A stretch of DNA of 64,000 nt from Chryseobacterium sp. OV279 (GCF_900128945.1 NZ_FQUD01000003.1:930001-994000), one strand, 5' to 3'. Positions 43,987-53,490 are shown, numbered from the stretch's first letter. The notes: a model not told the origin generated them from the sequence alone. Numbers and translations: made by a program.

Positions 43987-45618
43987 ATGAAAAAGCTGAC
44001 ATATACACTTTTATTCGCTTCGGGGCTGGTCTTCGGGCAGTTCTTTGAAAAAGATAAGGTTTTCACGAAACAGGATACTCTGAAAGGTTCTGATACGAAA
44101 TTCAGGAATTTTTGGGATGTTAAAAAATATGATCTTTCCGTAGAACCGGATTTTGCCAAGAAAAGCATTAAAGGATATAATAAAATCAGCTTTGAGATCA
44201 CCAAAGACATTGCAAACCCTGTTTTCCAGATCGACCTGCAACAGCCGATGAAAGCTGATAAAGTGGAAGGCAATTTCCCTATTGCCAACTATAAGCAGGA
44301 TGGTGATTTTATTTTTGTTACCGCCAAAAAGAACTTCAAAAAAGGAGAAAAATTTACGCTTGACGTTACCTATTCCGGAAATCCTGTGATTGCAAAAAAT
44401 GCACCGTGGGACGGAGGCTGGGTTTTCGCTAAGGATGAAAAAGGAAATCCGTGGATGAGTGTTGCCGATGAAGGAATCGGAGCATCCATCTGGCTTCCGA
44501 CAAAAGATATCTGGAGCGATGAACCTGAAAACGGGATCATTATGAAAATCATTACGCCGAATGATCTTGTAGGCGTAGGAAACGGAAGACTGATCAGCAA
44601 AAAAGCAGAAGGCAATAAAACGGCTTATATCTGGGAGGTAAAAAATGCGATCAATGCCTACTCTATCATCCCGAATATTGGTAAATATGTCAATTTTAAA
44701 GATACATTTACCGGTGAAAAAGGAAAACTGGATCTGGATTACTGGGTTTTAGATTACAACCTTGAAAAAGCAAAAAAACAGTTTCAGCAGGTAAAACCTA
44801 TGATGTCTGCATTTGAGTACTGGTTCGGACCTTATCCATTCTATGAAGATTCTTACAAACTGATTGATACTCCGTATCTCGGCATGGAACACCAAAGTAA
44901 TGTAGCTTATGGAAATGGCTATACCAACGGTTACCTGGGTAGAGATCTTTCGGGAACGGGCGTAGGCCTTAACTGGGATTACATTATCATCCACGAAAGC
45001 GGACATGAATGGTATGCCAATAATATCACTGCAAAAGATCAGGCAGATATGTGGATTCATGAGAGTTTCACCATGTATTCCGAGGTTCTTTTCACAGAAA
45101 AATACATGGATAAAAAATCGGCTGACCAATATGCCATAGGAATCCGTGGAAACATCCAGAATGATGTTCCTATCATCGGACAATATGGTGTGAGAAATGA
45201 AGGCAGCGGTGATATGTATCCAAAAGGAGCCAGCATGATCCACACCATCAGACAGGTGATCAACAATGATGAGAAATTCAGACAGATTCTGAGAGGAATG
45301 AATAAAGATTTCTATCATCAAACCGTTACCACCAAGCAGATTGAAGATTACATGTCTTCAAAATCAGGAATCGATCTTTCAAGTATTTTCAATCAGTATT
45401 TGAGAACCGTTAACATCCCTACTCTTGAGTATTCGCAAAACGGAACCTCTTTAAAATTCCGGTACACCAATGGGGTGAAGGATCTTAAACTTCCGGTGAT
45501 CATTAACGGAGATCAAACGATCAATCCAACTGAAAGCTGGCAGACTGTGCAACTGAAAAAGTCTACCCCGATAGAATTCAACAAGAACTATTATATCAAT
45601 TATAAGAACGTTCAGTAA
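43987..45618 (+). CDS. M1-family metallopeptidase
   Basis: 543 residues with a signal peptide (LTYTLLFASGLVFGQ). The M1 signature is complete: HESGH and, 18 residues later, the third zinc ligand E in WIHESFTMYSE. An N-terminal beta-domain and the exopeptidase-like Tyr region (YPFYEDSYKLIDTPYLGMEHQSNVAY, with GMEH in place of the usual GAMEN) precede it. It lacks the long C-terminal helical domain of full-length aminopeptidase N. It probably trims peptides in the periplasm or at the surface. Confidence 0.9.
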   Translation: MKKLTYTLLFASGLVFGQFFEKDKVFTKQDTLKGSDTKFRNFWDVKKYDLSVEPDFAKKSIKGYNKISFEITKDIANPVFQIDLQQPMKADKVEGNFPIANYKQDGDFIFVTAKKNFKKGEKFTLDVTYSGNPVIAKNAPWDGGWVFAKDEKGNPWMSVADEGIGASIWLPTKDIWSDEPENGIIMKIITPNDLVGVGNGRLISKKAEGNKTAYIWEVKNAINAYSIIPNIGKYVNFKDTFTGEKGKLDLDYWVLDYNLEKAKKQFQQVKPMMSAFEYWFGPYPFYEDSYKLIDTPYLGMEHQSNVAYGNGYTNGYLGRDLSGTGVGLNWDYIIIHESGHEWYANNITAKDQADMWIHESFTMYSEVLFTEKYMDKKSADQYAIGIRGNIQNDVPIIGQYGVRNEGSGDMYPKGASMIHTIRQVINNDEKFRQILRGMNKDFYHQTVTTKQIEDYMSSKSGIDLSSIFNQYLRTVNIPTLEYSQNGTSLKFRYTNGVKDLKLPVIINGDQTINPTESWQTVQLKKSTPIEFNKNYYINYKNVQ

Positions 45619-45630
45619 TTATAAAACTGT

Positions 45631-45668
45631 AAAAGGGCAAATTTGAAAATAAGCAAGTTTGCCCTTTT
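45631..45668 (+). terminator. Terminator of the M1 peptidase gene
   Basis: Stem AAAAGGGCAAA (45631-45641) with TTTGCCCTTTT (45658-45668). Confidence 0.78.
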
Positions 45669-45774
45669 TATTTCACTCATCTTTTGCGTTTAAAAATTTT
45701 AAGAAAAGTTTAATATTACATTTCGTAACAAAACGATAAAAAAAACTACTATTTAACTATAATATTTAAACCTA

Positions 45775-47631
45775 ATGAGAAAAACAGCAATCAGCCTGGG
45801 TCTATTCGCCGCATTTCTGGCCAATGCCCAATCCATAAAAACTACGATTGATCTTGTGAATGTAAAAGACGACAAGGTAGCCGTTACCATGGAATTCCCG
45901 AAAATGAAATCCGGAGATATCAAGTTCCATTTTCCCAAAACCGTTCCCGGTACGTATTCTGTAGATGACTACGGAAGATTTGTGGAAGGCATCAAGTTTA
46001 CAGACAACAAAGGAAGAGAAATTGCCTACACCAAAGTCAATGACAATACCTATTCATTAAAAAACGCTAAAGATTTGACCAAAGTAACGTACCTGGTGAA
46101 TGACAGTTTTGATGATGAAATGGACAGTTCAAAGCACAAAGCTGTATTTTCTCCGTCAGGAACTGATATTGAGGAAGGAAAAATCTTTATGATCAATACC
46201 CATGGTTTCATCGGATATATCGACAATATGCAGGATGTTCCATATCAGCTTATCGTTCAGAAGCCTGCCGGTTTTTATGGAACAACAGCTTTGGTAGATC
46301 AGGACAAATCTGATGCTACAGATACGTTTACACTGGCTAATTATGCTAAAGTAACGGATTCTCCGCTGATGTACACCAAGCCGGATTATATCACCTTCAA
46401 TGCAGGAGGAATGGATCTGGTACTGGGCGTTTATTCTCCAACCGGAAAATACAAAGCCGCAGACTTTAAAGAGAATCTTGAAAAAATGGTACTGGCTCAG
46501 AAGAAATTCCTGGGCGACATGAATACCAATAAAAAATATGCGATCATGCTTTACCTTTCAGGAGGTGACGGGCCAAAAATCAAAGGTTTCGGAGCATTGG
46601 AGCACCATGAATCCACAAGTGTGGTACTTCCTGAAATGATGCCGAAAGAAGCCATCGACAAAACGATTACAGATGTCGTTTCCCATGAATTCTTCCACAC
46701 CGTGAATCCTTTGAAAACGCATTCTGAAGAGATCCATTATTTTGATTATGCAGATCCGAAAATGTCTCAGCACCTTTGGATGTATGAAGGAGGAACAGAA
46801 TATTTTGCGAATCTTTTCCAAATCCAGGAAGGACTGATCAATAAAGATGAATTCCTTCACAGAATGAATGAAAAGATCACCAATTCCAAGAGTTACGATG
46901 ATACGATGCCGTTTACGGTGATGAGTAAAAATATCCTGCAGGACGGATACAAAGATCAGTACAGAAACGTATACGAAAAAGGGGCTTTACTGGCTATGTG
47001 TCTGGATATCGAACTGAGAAAGCTGTCTAACGGGGAAATGGGTTACCGTGATATGATCAGAAAGCTGTCTCAGAGATTTGGGGAAAACAAACCTTTCAAA
47101 GATGACAAGCTGATCGACGAATTGGTAACCGTAACCGGATATCCTCAGGTAAAGGATTTCTATAACAAATATATCGCAGGAAACCAGCCTACACCTTATG
47201 CAGAATATCTCAATATGGTAGGCGTAGAAGCAAAAAAGAAAGATACACCTCCATTGTTCTGGTTCATTAAAGACCCGAATCAGACAGGTTATAACGATAA
47301 GAATAATACATTTATCTTTGATGAAAGCTCAGCATTATCACCATTTGCGAAAAGCATAGGATTCAAGATTACAGATGAAATTCTTGCTCTGGATGGAAAA
47401 ACAATCGATATTCAGAAAATGCAGGATTTTATCAATTACTCAAAATCAATTAAGGAAGGACAAAATGTTACCGTTACTATCCTTAGAAAAAATGGCGATA
47501 AGACTGATAAAATAGAACTTAAAGGAAAAGCTATTTTAGACAAAATGACGATTGAAAGTCTGCAGTATAAAGCCAATCCTACTCCGGCAGAACTGAAACT
47601 ACAAACTCAGTGGCTGACGGGAAAGAAATAA
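45775..47631 (+). CDS. M61-family glycyl aminopeptidase-like protein with PDZ
   Basis: 618 residues with a signal peptide (TAISLGLFAAFLANAQ). The zinc motif is HEFFHTVNP (about 304), with the downstream Glu in YEGGTEYF. A C-terminal PDZ-like domain (SIGFKITDEILALDGKTIDIQKM, VTVTILRKNG) completes the M61 layout. It probably acts in the periplasm on peptides beginning with glycine. It lies 157 bp behind the M1 gene. Confidence 0.9.
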   Translation: MRKTAISLGLFAAFLANAQSIKTTIDLVNVKDDKVAVTMEFPKMKSGDIKFHFPKTVPGTYSVDDYGRFVEGIKFTDNKGREIAYTKVNDNTYSLKNAKDLTKVTYLVNDSFDDEMDSSKHKAVFSPSGTDIEEGKIFMINTHGFIGYIDNMQDVPYQLIVQKPAGFYGTTALVDQDKSDATDTFTLANYAKVTDSPLMYTKPDYITFNAGGMDLVLGVYSPTGKYKAADFKENLEKMVLAQKKFLGDMNTNKKYAIMLYLSGGDGPKIKGFGALEHHESTSVVLPEMMPKEAIDKTITDVVSHEFFHTVNPLKTHSEEIHYFDYADPKMSQHLWMYEGGTEYFANLFQIQEGLINKDEFLHRMNEKITNSKSYDDTMPFTVMSKNILQDGYKDQYRNVYEKGALLAMCLDIELRKLSNGEMGYRDMIRKLSQRFGENKPFKDDKLIDELVTVTGYPQVKDFYNKYIAGNQPTPYAEYLNMVGVEAKKKDTPPLFWFIKDPNQTGYNDKNNTFIFDESSALSPFAKSIGFKITDEILALDGKTIDIQKMQDFINYSKSIKEGQNVTVTILRKNGDKTDKIELKGKAILDKMTIESLQYKANPTPAELKLQTQWLTGKK

Positions 47632-47656
47632 TACATTTAAAATTAATGGTCAATAA

Positions 47657-47684
47657 AAAAGCGGAGAAAATTTCTCCGCTTTTT
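47657..47684. terminator. Bidirectional terminator between M61 and the beta-lactamase genes
   Basis: Stem AAAAGCGGAGAAA with TTTCTCCGCTTTT (about 47671-47683); serves the plus-strand M61 gene and the minus-strand beta-lactamase gene. Confidence 0.85.
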
Positions 47685-47691
47685 GTATTTT

Positions 47692-48426
47692 TTACTTACC
47701 GCTTTGCTTTTGTAATAATTCCAGCGTATGCTTCACATGATCGTTGCCTTTCCACTCATCATGGCCCGGAATTACCTTGGCACTGGCCGGGTATTTGGCT
47801 TTCAGTTTTTGCATCGTCGCTGGCCATTGCTGTACATTGGCTTCTCCTGTATAGCCAAGATCAACTGCAGAACTGCTTTTCACTAAGCAGCCACCATCCA
47901 GAACGTTATATTTTGGAAACCATACCACAACATTATCCGCTGTGTGCCCTTCTCCAAGGAAGTCTACCGTAAATTCTTCGCCTCCGATTTTATATTTCTT
48001 TCCGGTTTTTATGATCTTACTGGATGTCGCTTTACCTTCTTTCTTTAGTAATTCATTCGTTTTTTCAGTAGCATAGGTATCAATCCCTTTATTATTGTAA
48101 AAACTCAGATCTCCTGCTCTGTCAGAGTGGGAATGGGTTGCAAATACCGCAATCACCGGTAAATCGTGACGCTTTTTAATGGTATCCATAAGGCTCTGAT
48201 ACTGGGATTTCTGCCATGGAACATCAAATAAAACCACCCCTTTCTTGGTAATCAGATAAAGCGCATTGGTTGAATATTCTTTACCGCCAAAAACGCCGAA
48301 TGTTTTGTATAAATAAAGGTTGGGACTAAGAGGCGGCTCGATCTCAAAATCACGCACCTGCTGCGCATTAAAAAAATTAATTAAGAATAAAAACAACATT
48401 GTAAAGACCTTAACACTTTTCTTCAT
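47692..48426 (-). CDS. bla: Subclass B1 metallo-beta-lactamase (IND/CGB-like)
   Basis: 244 residues with a signal peptide ending FFNAQ. Zinc ligands: His98, His100 and Asp102 in HSHSD, His161 in GEGHTADN, Cys180 in LDGGCLVKS and His222 in IPGHDEW. This is the B1 pattern. The segments KTFGVFGGKEYSTNALYLITKKGVVLFDVPW and MDTIKKRHDLPVIAVFATHSH closely match IND and CGB carbapenemases of Chryseobacterium as I remember them. The enzyme hydrolyses penicillins, cephalosporins and carbapenems in the periplasm. No regulator or mobile element lies next to it, so it looks intrinsic. Confidence 0.94.
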   Translation of the reverse strand: MKKSVKVFTMLFLFLINFFNAQQVRDFEIEPPLSPNLYLYKTFGVFGGKEYSTNALYLITKKGVVLFDVPWQKSQYQSLMDTIKKRHDLPVIAVFATHSHSDRAGDLSFYNNKGIDTYATEKTNELLKKEGKATSSKIIKTGKKYKIGGEEFTVDFLGEGHTADNVVVWFPKYNVLDGGCLVKSSSAVDLGYTGEANVQQWPATMQKLKAKYPASAKVIPGHDEWKGNDHVKHTLELLQKQSGK

Positions 48427-48862
48427 AATTTTTTATGGTATTAAATTGATTTGTAATGTGATATAAGATTCAAGAACCAAGAGCCAAGATTTCAGACATC
48501 AGATTCCAGATATGTTTCGGGATATGAGTTCTGAGATTTGAACCAGCAACTGTGTTACTTTTAAACCCTAAAACGCTCCGACTCTCAAACGCAGAATTGA
48601 ACGAACCGCGAAACTACTTATAATTTGGAAAAAATGATGATGATAAAAAGGGGTTTAACTTTTTTTTAATAGAAGACCGTGGGAGAAGATGATAATTGGT
48701 CCGAGAAAATTTTAATATCTCGTGAAATATTATTCTGTAAGCGAAAGAAACCTTATAGGTTTTCAAAACCTATAAGGTTTGATCTTGTTATAAGTTGACA
48801 ATTAAGTTTAAATAAATAGGTATTGAGCTGGTTTCAACTTATCCGCAATGGAAGGTTATTTT
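48427..48862. other. 436-bp intergenic region with repeat words and a perfect inverted repeat
   Basis: 48478-48605 holds words such as AAGAACCAAGAGCCAAGA, TTTCAGACATCAGATTCC and CCTAAAACGCTCCGACTCTCAAACGC, which resemble (in part inverted) words at 20.86 and 54.3 kb. 48748-48780 is a perfect inverted repeat, described separately. No ORF was found. Confidence 0.5.
48748..48780. repeat. Perfect 16-bp inverted repeat with a one-base loop
   Basis: Left arm AAACCTTATAGGTTTT (48748-48763), single C (48764), right arm AAAACCTATAAGGTTT (48765-48780). All 16 pairs match. There is no T-run consistent with a terminator and the nearest genes end or start far away. Confidence 0.8.
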
Positions 48863-50014
48863 TTAAGCTTTTTTTACCGTTATTCTAAACGTAGTCCCTT
48901 TTCCTACCTCAGTTTGCGAAATTTTAATATCTCCATTATGGTATTCATGAATCACTCTTCTGGCCAGGGAAAGTCCTAATCCCCAACCTCTTTTCTTCGT
49001 TGAATAGCCCGGTTTAAAGGCATTTCTTGCCTGCTGCTTCGTCATTCCGCTGCCGGTATCTTTGACTTCGATCAGAATATTTTTGTTTCTTTCAAAAACG
49101 TACATATCCAGCGTTCCTTCTCCTTTCATGGCATCTACCGCATTTTTCACGAGGTTTTCAATCACCCAACTCATCAGGATTTTGTTGTGGGGAACCAGAA
49201 TGGTATAGGTTGGAAGATGGAGTGTAAAATTTATTTTCTTTGAAATCCTTGTCTTCAGATAATCATAGTTTTCGGAGATGGTTTCATTAAAATTCAGATC
49301 GTTGAGCTCAGGAATAGAACCAATTTTTGAGAAACGCTCGGAAATGGTCCTCAGTCTTTCAATATCTCTTTCTATTTCATGTACGCCTTCCGATTCCGGA
49401 TTATCCAGCTTCATGATCTCCATCCAACCTATCATAGAGGATAATGGTGTTCCGATCTGGTGGGCTGTTTCTTTTGCCAGTCCGGCCCAGAGATAACCTT
49501 CATCCGTTTTCTTGATCGTTCTTAAAAACCAAAATGAAAACAGGAAATAACATAGAATAAAAAAGCCTAATATATAAGGTGAATACCGTAAGTTATTAAG
49601 GATTTGCGAGTTATCGTAATACACAAACTGATTATTCCCATCGGGTACTTTAATTTCAATAGGCGGATAACTTTTCGCCATTTTCTTGGCCAGAATAGTA
49701 ACCTGCACCGGATCACTTTCAATCTCCTGAGGAATATTTTTATGAACCATCGGCCGGTCATCCCTGTCCAGTACAACCATTGGAATAGTGGTATTGGAAC
49801 TGTATATTTTGAGGATCAGTTCCTGAACTTCAAGGCTGGGTGTTACTTCCTGCTGAAACTTCAGGGCACTTACCAGAATGTCTACCCTTTTGATCTCTTC
49901 TTTTCTCAGAAAATTGATCAGAATCGTTGAGGCTACCACAATGGTCACCACCACAATGGTCATCAGTAAAAATATAATCCAGTTATTCAGTCTGGCCAGT
50001 ATGGATTTCCTCAA
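48863..50014 (-). CDS. Sensor histidine kinase (orphan)
   Basis: 383 residues. Two membrane segments (about 11-34 and 146-163) flank a small periplasmic sensor of about 110 residues. The HisKA phospho-acceptor is His184 in KETAHQIGTPLSSM. The ATP-binding lid has NLVKNAVDAM (N-box), DTGSGM (G1) and GWGLGLSLARRV (G2). No response regulator is adjacent. It lies six bases behind dacB on the same strand, so it shares its transcript and may sense cell-wall state (inference). Confidence 0.92.
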   Translation of the reverse strand: MRKSILARLNNWIIFLLMTIVVVTIVVASTILINFLRKEEIKRVDILVSALKFQQEVTPSLEVQELILKIYSSNTTIPMVVLDRDDRPMVHKNIPQEIESDPVQVTILAKKMAKSYPPIEIKVPDGNNQFVYYDNSQILNNLRYSPYILGFFILCYFLFSFWFLRTIKKTDEGYLWAGLAKETAHQIGTPLSSMIGWMEIMKLDNPESEGVHEIERDIERLRTISERFSKIGSIPELNDLNFNETISENYDYLKTRISKKINFTLHLPTYTILVPHNKILMSWVIENLVKNAVDAMKGEGTLDMYVFERNKNILIEVKDTGSGMTKQQARNAFKPGYSTKKRGWGLGLSLARRVIHEYHNGDIKISQTEVGKGTTFRITVKKA

Positions 50015-50020
50015 AGCTTT

Positions 50021-51391
50021 TTATTTTAAGACATTCAGAATTTTCTGCAGTTCTGCGCCTCCGCTTCCCTGATAATTATTAATAATGATTGAAAATACAT
50101 ATTTTTTGCCATCTTTCGCGGTATGGTAGCCGGCAAAAGATTTGGTATCTCTCATCGTTCCGCTTTTCATCTTCATGCCGTTGTCCTGAACCGGAAAACT
50201 GTCATAATAAGCATCAAACCAACCTTGCTTTTTAGCATACAACAGGGCCTGAACTTCAGCTTTGGCCGCTACATAATTTTGAGGAGAAAGTCCGCTCCCG
50301 TCTGCAAAATTGATCATATTCGGATTGATCCCTTTTGATTTCCAAAAGTCCTTCAGATAGGCTACTCCGCTTTTAAAGCTGGGATTCCCTTTCTTTTCTT
50401 TTCCTAAGGTTTTAATGAAAGTTTCTCCGTAAAGATTGACACTTTTTCTCAAAAACCAATAGACCATTTTATCCAAAGTTGGCGATTCATACGTAAGAAT
50501 TATATTTTTGGGAGCTGATGGAACTTGTTTTCCTTCCAACTCCAGCTGTGAACTTGTCACTGTTTTTCCTGAAATTTCAATCCCTGATTCTTTCAACCAT
50601 TGAAGTGCTTCAGTTCCTAGTTGCAGCGGTGGATTGGGCAAAGCACCGGAAACGGTAACTGTTTTTCCAGCCGGCAGCGTTCCATTGATCAAAGCAACGT
50701 CAGAATAAGGTGCCGTAAAAATGAGACTTTGATCTGAACTTCCGCCAGCTTTGAGGTCATTCAGCCATTTTATATTATCTATAGGATAAGAGAATCCTTT
50801 GAATTCCGTCCCGTTAATATTGATGTCAAACTGATTTTCTCTCCAGTTGATTCCCCAGACTCCCGCTCCGTAATAGTTCCCGAGGTCGTCCCACGGCCAT
50901 CCTCCCGGAATTGTCTGATGGTCAAAATAAGAATCATCAATCACCAGATTTCCTGTGATCTTTTTTATTCCGGAATTTTTAAGTGCTTCAATGAATTTCT
51001 TTTTAAAGCTTTCCGGTTTATAGGCATCATACCGCCAGCTTCCAAGGGTTGGATCACCATTGGAACCGATGATCAGATCTCCATTCAAATTCCCTGATGA
51101 CAGATTTCCTGAATACCCGGCTGTTGTTTTATAGGTGTAATTTTTTCCCAATGTTTCCAGAGCAGCACCAGCCGTAAAAATTTTCTGCGTGGACGCTGTT
51201 GAAAGCCCTTTATTCCCCTGATATTCGTAGATCAAAGTACCGCTTTCGTCTGTGACATAAAAAGATAAACCGGATGATAATGCTCCCGAAGAATCCATCA
51301 GGTCTTTGGTTGCTTTATCCAGTTTCTGCGCCATATTCTGGGCAGATATTATCTGAACCGACAGTATAAGAACTGCAAGTGTTTTTTTCAT
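50021..51391 (-). CDS. dacB: D-alanyl-D-alanine carboxypeptidase/endopeptidase (PBP4, S13)
   Basis: 456 residues with signal peptide (LAVLILSVQIISAQ). The PBP motifs are SxxK in STQK (67-70), SxN in KSVNLYGE, and KTG-like KSGTMRD. The domain inserted between motifs 1 and 2 is typical of S13. It cleaves D-Ala-D-Ala and cross-links during peptidoglycan remodelling. It precedes a histidine kinase in one operon. Confidence 0.93.
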   Translation of the reverse strand: MKKTLAVLILSVQIISAQNMAQKLDKATKDLMDSSGALSSGLSFYVTDESGTLIYEYQGNKGLSTASTQKIFTAGAALETLGKNYTYKTTAGYSGNLSSGNLNGDLIIGSNGDPTLGSWRYDAYKPESFKKKFIEALKNSGIKKITGNLVIDDSYFDHQTIPGGWPWDDLGNYYGAGVWGINWRENQFDININGTEFKGFSYPIDNIKWLNDLKAGGSSDQSLIFTAPYSDVALINGTLPAGKTVTVSGALPNPPLQLGTEALQWLKESGIEISGKTVTSSQLELEGKQVPSAPKNIILTYESPTLDKMVYWFLRKSVNLYGETFIKTLGKEKKGNPSFKSGVAYLKDFWKSKGINPNMINFADGSGLSPQNYVAAKAEVQALLYAKKQGWFDAYYDSFPVQDNGMKMKSGTMRDTKSFAGYHTAKDGKKYVFSIIINNYQGSGGAELQKILNVLK

Positions 51392-51407
51392 TACAAGCTT
51401 ATTTATT

Positions 51408-51438
51408 CAAATATAGAAAAGATTCTGCCTTAATTCAA
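51408..51438 (-). promoter_or_regulatory. Promoter of the dacB-kinase operon
   Basis: Minus-strand TTG (51438-51436), 20 bases, TATATTTG (51415-51408); 17 bases before the ATG. Confidence 0.55.
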
Positions 51439-51447
51439 ATCTATCCA

Positions 51448-52014
51448 TTAACTTATGAAACCTGACAATGTTCTTTCTAAAGTCCAGATTCCATTTACTT
51501 TTTTCAACAATACTCTTTCTCCATTTCCGCATAAACCACCACAGTAATGACCATAACTTATGATCACTCTAGATTTATCCAATGAAAATAAAGGTTTACC
51601 AACAAACATAAAAGATGTCTTTCCATGCTTTTTATTAAACTCATCCCAAAAATATTTCCCTTCTGATTTGTATGCCAATAGTTTTGCTTTATGAATGATC
51701 ATTAAATTCTGAATATATTTTGGATTAAGAACGAACCCTTCAGAATCTTCGTACTGTTGCTTTATTGATTTAATATCTTTTTGATTAAAGTCATTTTTTA
51801 ATATTTTAATGTCCAAAAAGTAATCATCATTTTGTTTAGCTCTATAATTTATATCTTCTGTAATAACTTTTATATTTTTAGTTTGTCCAGTTTTTACTTT
51901 TATAATATAATTAATAACATCATACATTTCTTCATCTGAAATTGTAGGGACCTGTATCTGTGATTTAAAAGTTCCAAAAAATAAAACAAGAAAGATCAAT
52001 AAGCCTTTAATCAT
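51448..52014 (-). CDS. Secreted hypothetical protein
   Basis: 188 residues with an N-terminal hydrophobic signal (LLIFLVLFFGTFKSQ). The C-terminus contains ISYGHYCGGLCGNGERVLLKK with CGGLCG, a pattern I associate with uncharacterised Flavobacteriia proteins. No function known. It lies 18 bp from the stop side of pepE on the same strand. Confidence 0.55.
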   Translation of the reverse strand: MIKGLLIFLVLFFGTFKSQIQVPTISDEEMYDVINYIIKVKTGQTKNIKVITEDINYRAKQNDDYFLDIKILKNDFNQKDIKSIKQQYEDSEGFVLNPKYIQNLMIIHKAKLLAYKSEGKYFWDEFNKKHGKTSFMFVGKPLFSLDKSRVIISYGHYCGGLCGNGERVLLKKVNGIWTLERTLSGFIS

Positions 52015-52032
52015 AAAGTAAGTTTAGAATTA

Positions 52033-52725
52033 TTAGACTGAAGCTCCCGCCTCTATTTCATAAGGTTCTTTCCCTTTTTCAAAGATTCTGGTCAGTTCGC
52101 TGCCTTCTACGGTGATCATATTTCCAATTCTTCTGATCCAGTTTCCTTCACGAAGACCGACAACTTTCAGATCATTTTGAGTTAAAAATTCCCTGATTCT
52201 TGTTTCTCTTGTTTCGCCATTGTGTTTCAGTTCAGGATTTGGGTCCAGATAATGCGGATTGAGATTGAACGGAACAAGTCCCATACATTCAAAGCTTGGT
52301 GGATATACAATAGGCATATCATTCGTGGTCTTCATATTCTGACCTCCGATATTACTTCCGGCACTGCATCCAAGATAAGCCTTTCCGTTTTCTACATTCT
52401 CTTTTAGAACAGACATCAGACCTTCTTCATGCAACGTTTTTACCAGTAAGAATGTATTTCCTCCTCCTGTAAAATAGCCCTGAGCATTATGTAAAGCTTC
52501 TGTTTTATTGTCAAATTCGTGAAGACCTCTTACTTTAATATTGATGGTTTCAAAGAAAAAACGGGCTTTTGCCGTATAATCGTCGTGAGAAATTCCACCT
52601 GGTCTCGCAAAAGGAACGAAGATGATCTCATCTATTCCTTTATATAACTGTATTAATTCTTCTCTTAAGTATTCCAGATATTCACCACCGAAAATAGTGG
52701 ATGTTGAGGCTAATATGATATTCAT
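52033..52725 (-). CDS. pepE: Dipeptidase E (peptidase S51)
   Basis: 230 residues from ATG 52725, matching the 229 of Salmonella PepE. The frame is open 32 codons further upstream, but the promoter lies in that stretch. The nucleophile Ser is in YLGCSAGSNIGG. The C-terminal His-containing LNPHYLDPNPE fits the S51 triad. It cleaves dipeptides with N-terminal Asp in the cytosol. Confidence 0.92.
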   Translation of the reverse strand: MNIILASTSTIFGGEYLEYLREELIQLYKGIDEIIFVPFARPGGISHDDYTAKARFFFETINIKVRGLHEFDNKTEALHNAQGYFTGGGNTFLLVKTLHEEGLMSVLKENVENGKAYLGCSAGSNIGGQNMKTTNDMPIVYPPSFECMGLVPFNLNPHYLDPNPELKHNGETRETRIREFLTQNDLKVVGLREGNWIRRIGNMITVEGSELTRIFEKGKEPYEIEAGASV

Positions 52726-52769
52726 TGAAATAAGAAAATTATAGTGATTATTAAAAAATGTTTGAGTCA

Positions 52770-52799
52770 CAAAGATAAACTCAAACATCAACGAATCAA
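52770..52799 (-). promoter_or_regulatory. pepE promoter
   Basis: Minus-strand TTG (52799-52797), 19 bases, TATCTTTG (52777-52770). It lies upstream of the chosen ATG at 52725 and inside the longer reading frame, supporting the short start. Confidence 0.65.
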
Positions 52800-52923
52800 A
52801 AATTAAGCTAAAAAAAAACATTTATCCGTTAATATTTTCCAAAAAACCTTAAAGCTTCTAAAAATTGAGCTTTTGTGGAATTATTATTGAATTTTAGAAT
52901 GTAGAATTTAAAAATGTAAGATT

Positions 52924-53490
52924 ATGAAAATGACTAAAATCAATATCAAAAACCTATTTTTAGGATTGATCCTTGCAGGAGGTGCAAGTTTTGTAAATGC
53001 ACAGACTACTCAAACAGATACAGCAACTACGACAACCACCACAGCTGCTATAACGACGACTACACAATCAAACCCAGCTATTGAAGCCCTTAAAAAACAA
53101 ATTGAGGCCAATCCAAAAGATACGGATGCTTTAGCAAAATTAGCAACAGCTTACCAGGATGCTTCAGATTGGACCAATGCAGTAGATACCTGGAAAAAAA
53201 TATCAGCGTTACTACCGGATTGGGCTCCATCATATTACAGTCAGGCTTATGCTTATCAGTCTGCTAAAGACGATGCTAATGCAAAACTGGCTTATGAAAA
53301 ATATATTGCCACTGTAAAACCGGCAGAAGTAGATCAGAATAAGAAAAATCTAGCCTACGCTTATTTCTATATTGCCTTTGCAGAACAGAAAAATGATCCT
53401 GCGAAAGCAAAAGAACATATTGCTAAATCTATTCAGTATGATCCAACAAATCAGGATGCTGTAAAACTTAGCAAAGTTTTAAACTCATAA
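52924..53490 (+). CDS. TPR-containing secreted protein
   Basis: 188 residues. An N-terminal signal peptide with cleavage near NAQ is followed by a Thr-rich linker (about 28-52). TPR motifs follow: ALKKQIEANPKDTDALAKLATAYQDASDWTNAVDTWKKISALLPDWAPSYYSQAYAYQSAKDDANAKLAYEKYIATV and a further pair ending YFYIAFAEQKNDPAKAKEHIAKSIQYDP. TPRs bind peptides and mediate protein contacts; it probably works in the periplasm. A terminator follows. Confidence 0.8.
   Translation: MKMTKINIKNLFLGLILAGGASFVNAQTTQTDTATTTTTTAAITTTTQSNPAIEALKKQIEANPKDTDALAKLATAYQDASDWTNAVDTWKKISALLPDWAPSYYSQAYAYQSAKDDANAKLAYEKYIATVKPAEVDQNKKNLAYAYFYIAFAEQKNDPAKAKEHIAKSIQYDPTNQDAVKLSKVLNS

Noticed and set aside
47610..47972. Plus-strand 120-residue frame overlapping the carbapenemase
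   Set aside because: It runs opposite the beta-lactamase coding sequence and across a terminator; no motif.
52726..52821. Upstream start of pepE
   Set aside because: The region contains the promoter, and the short form matches PepE length.
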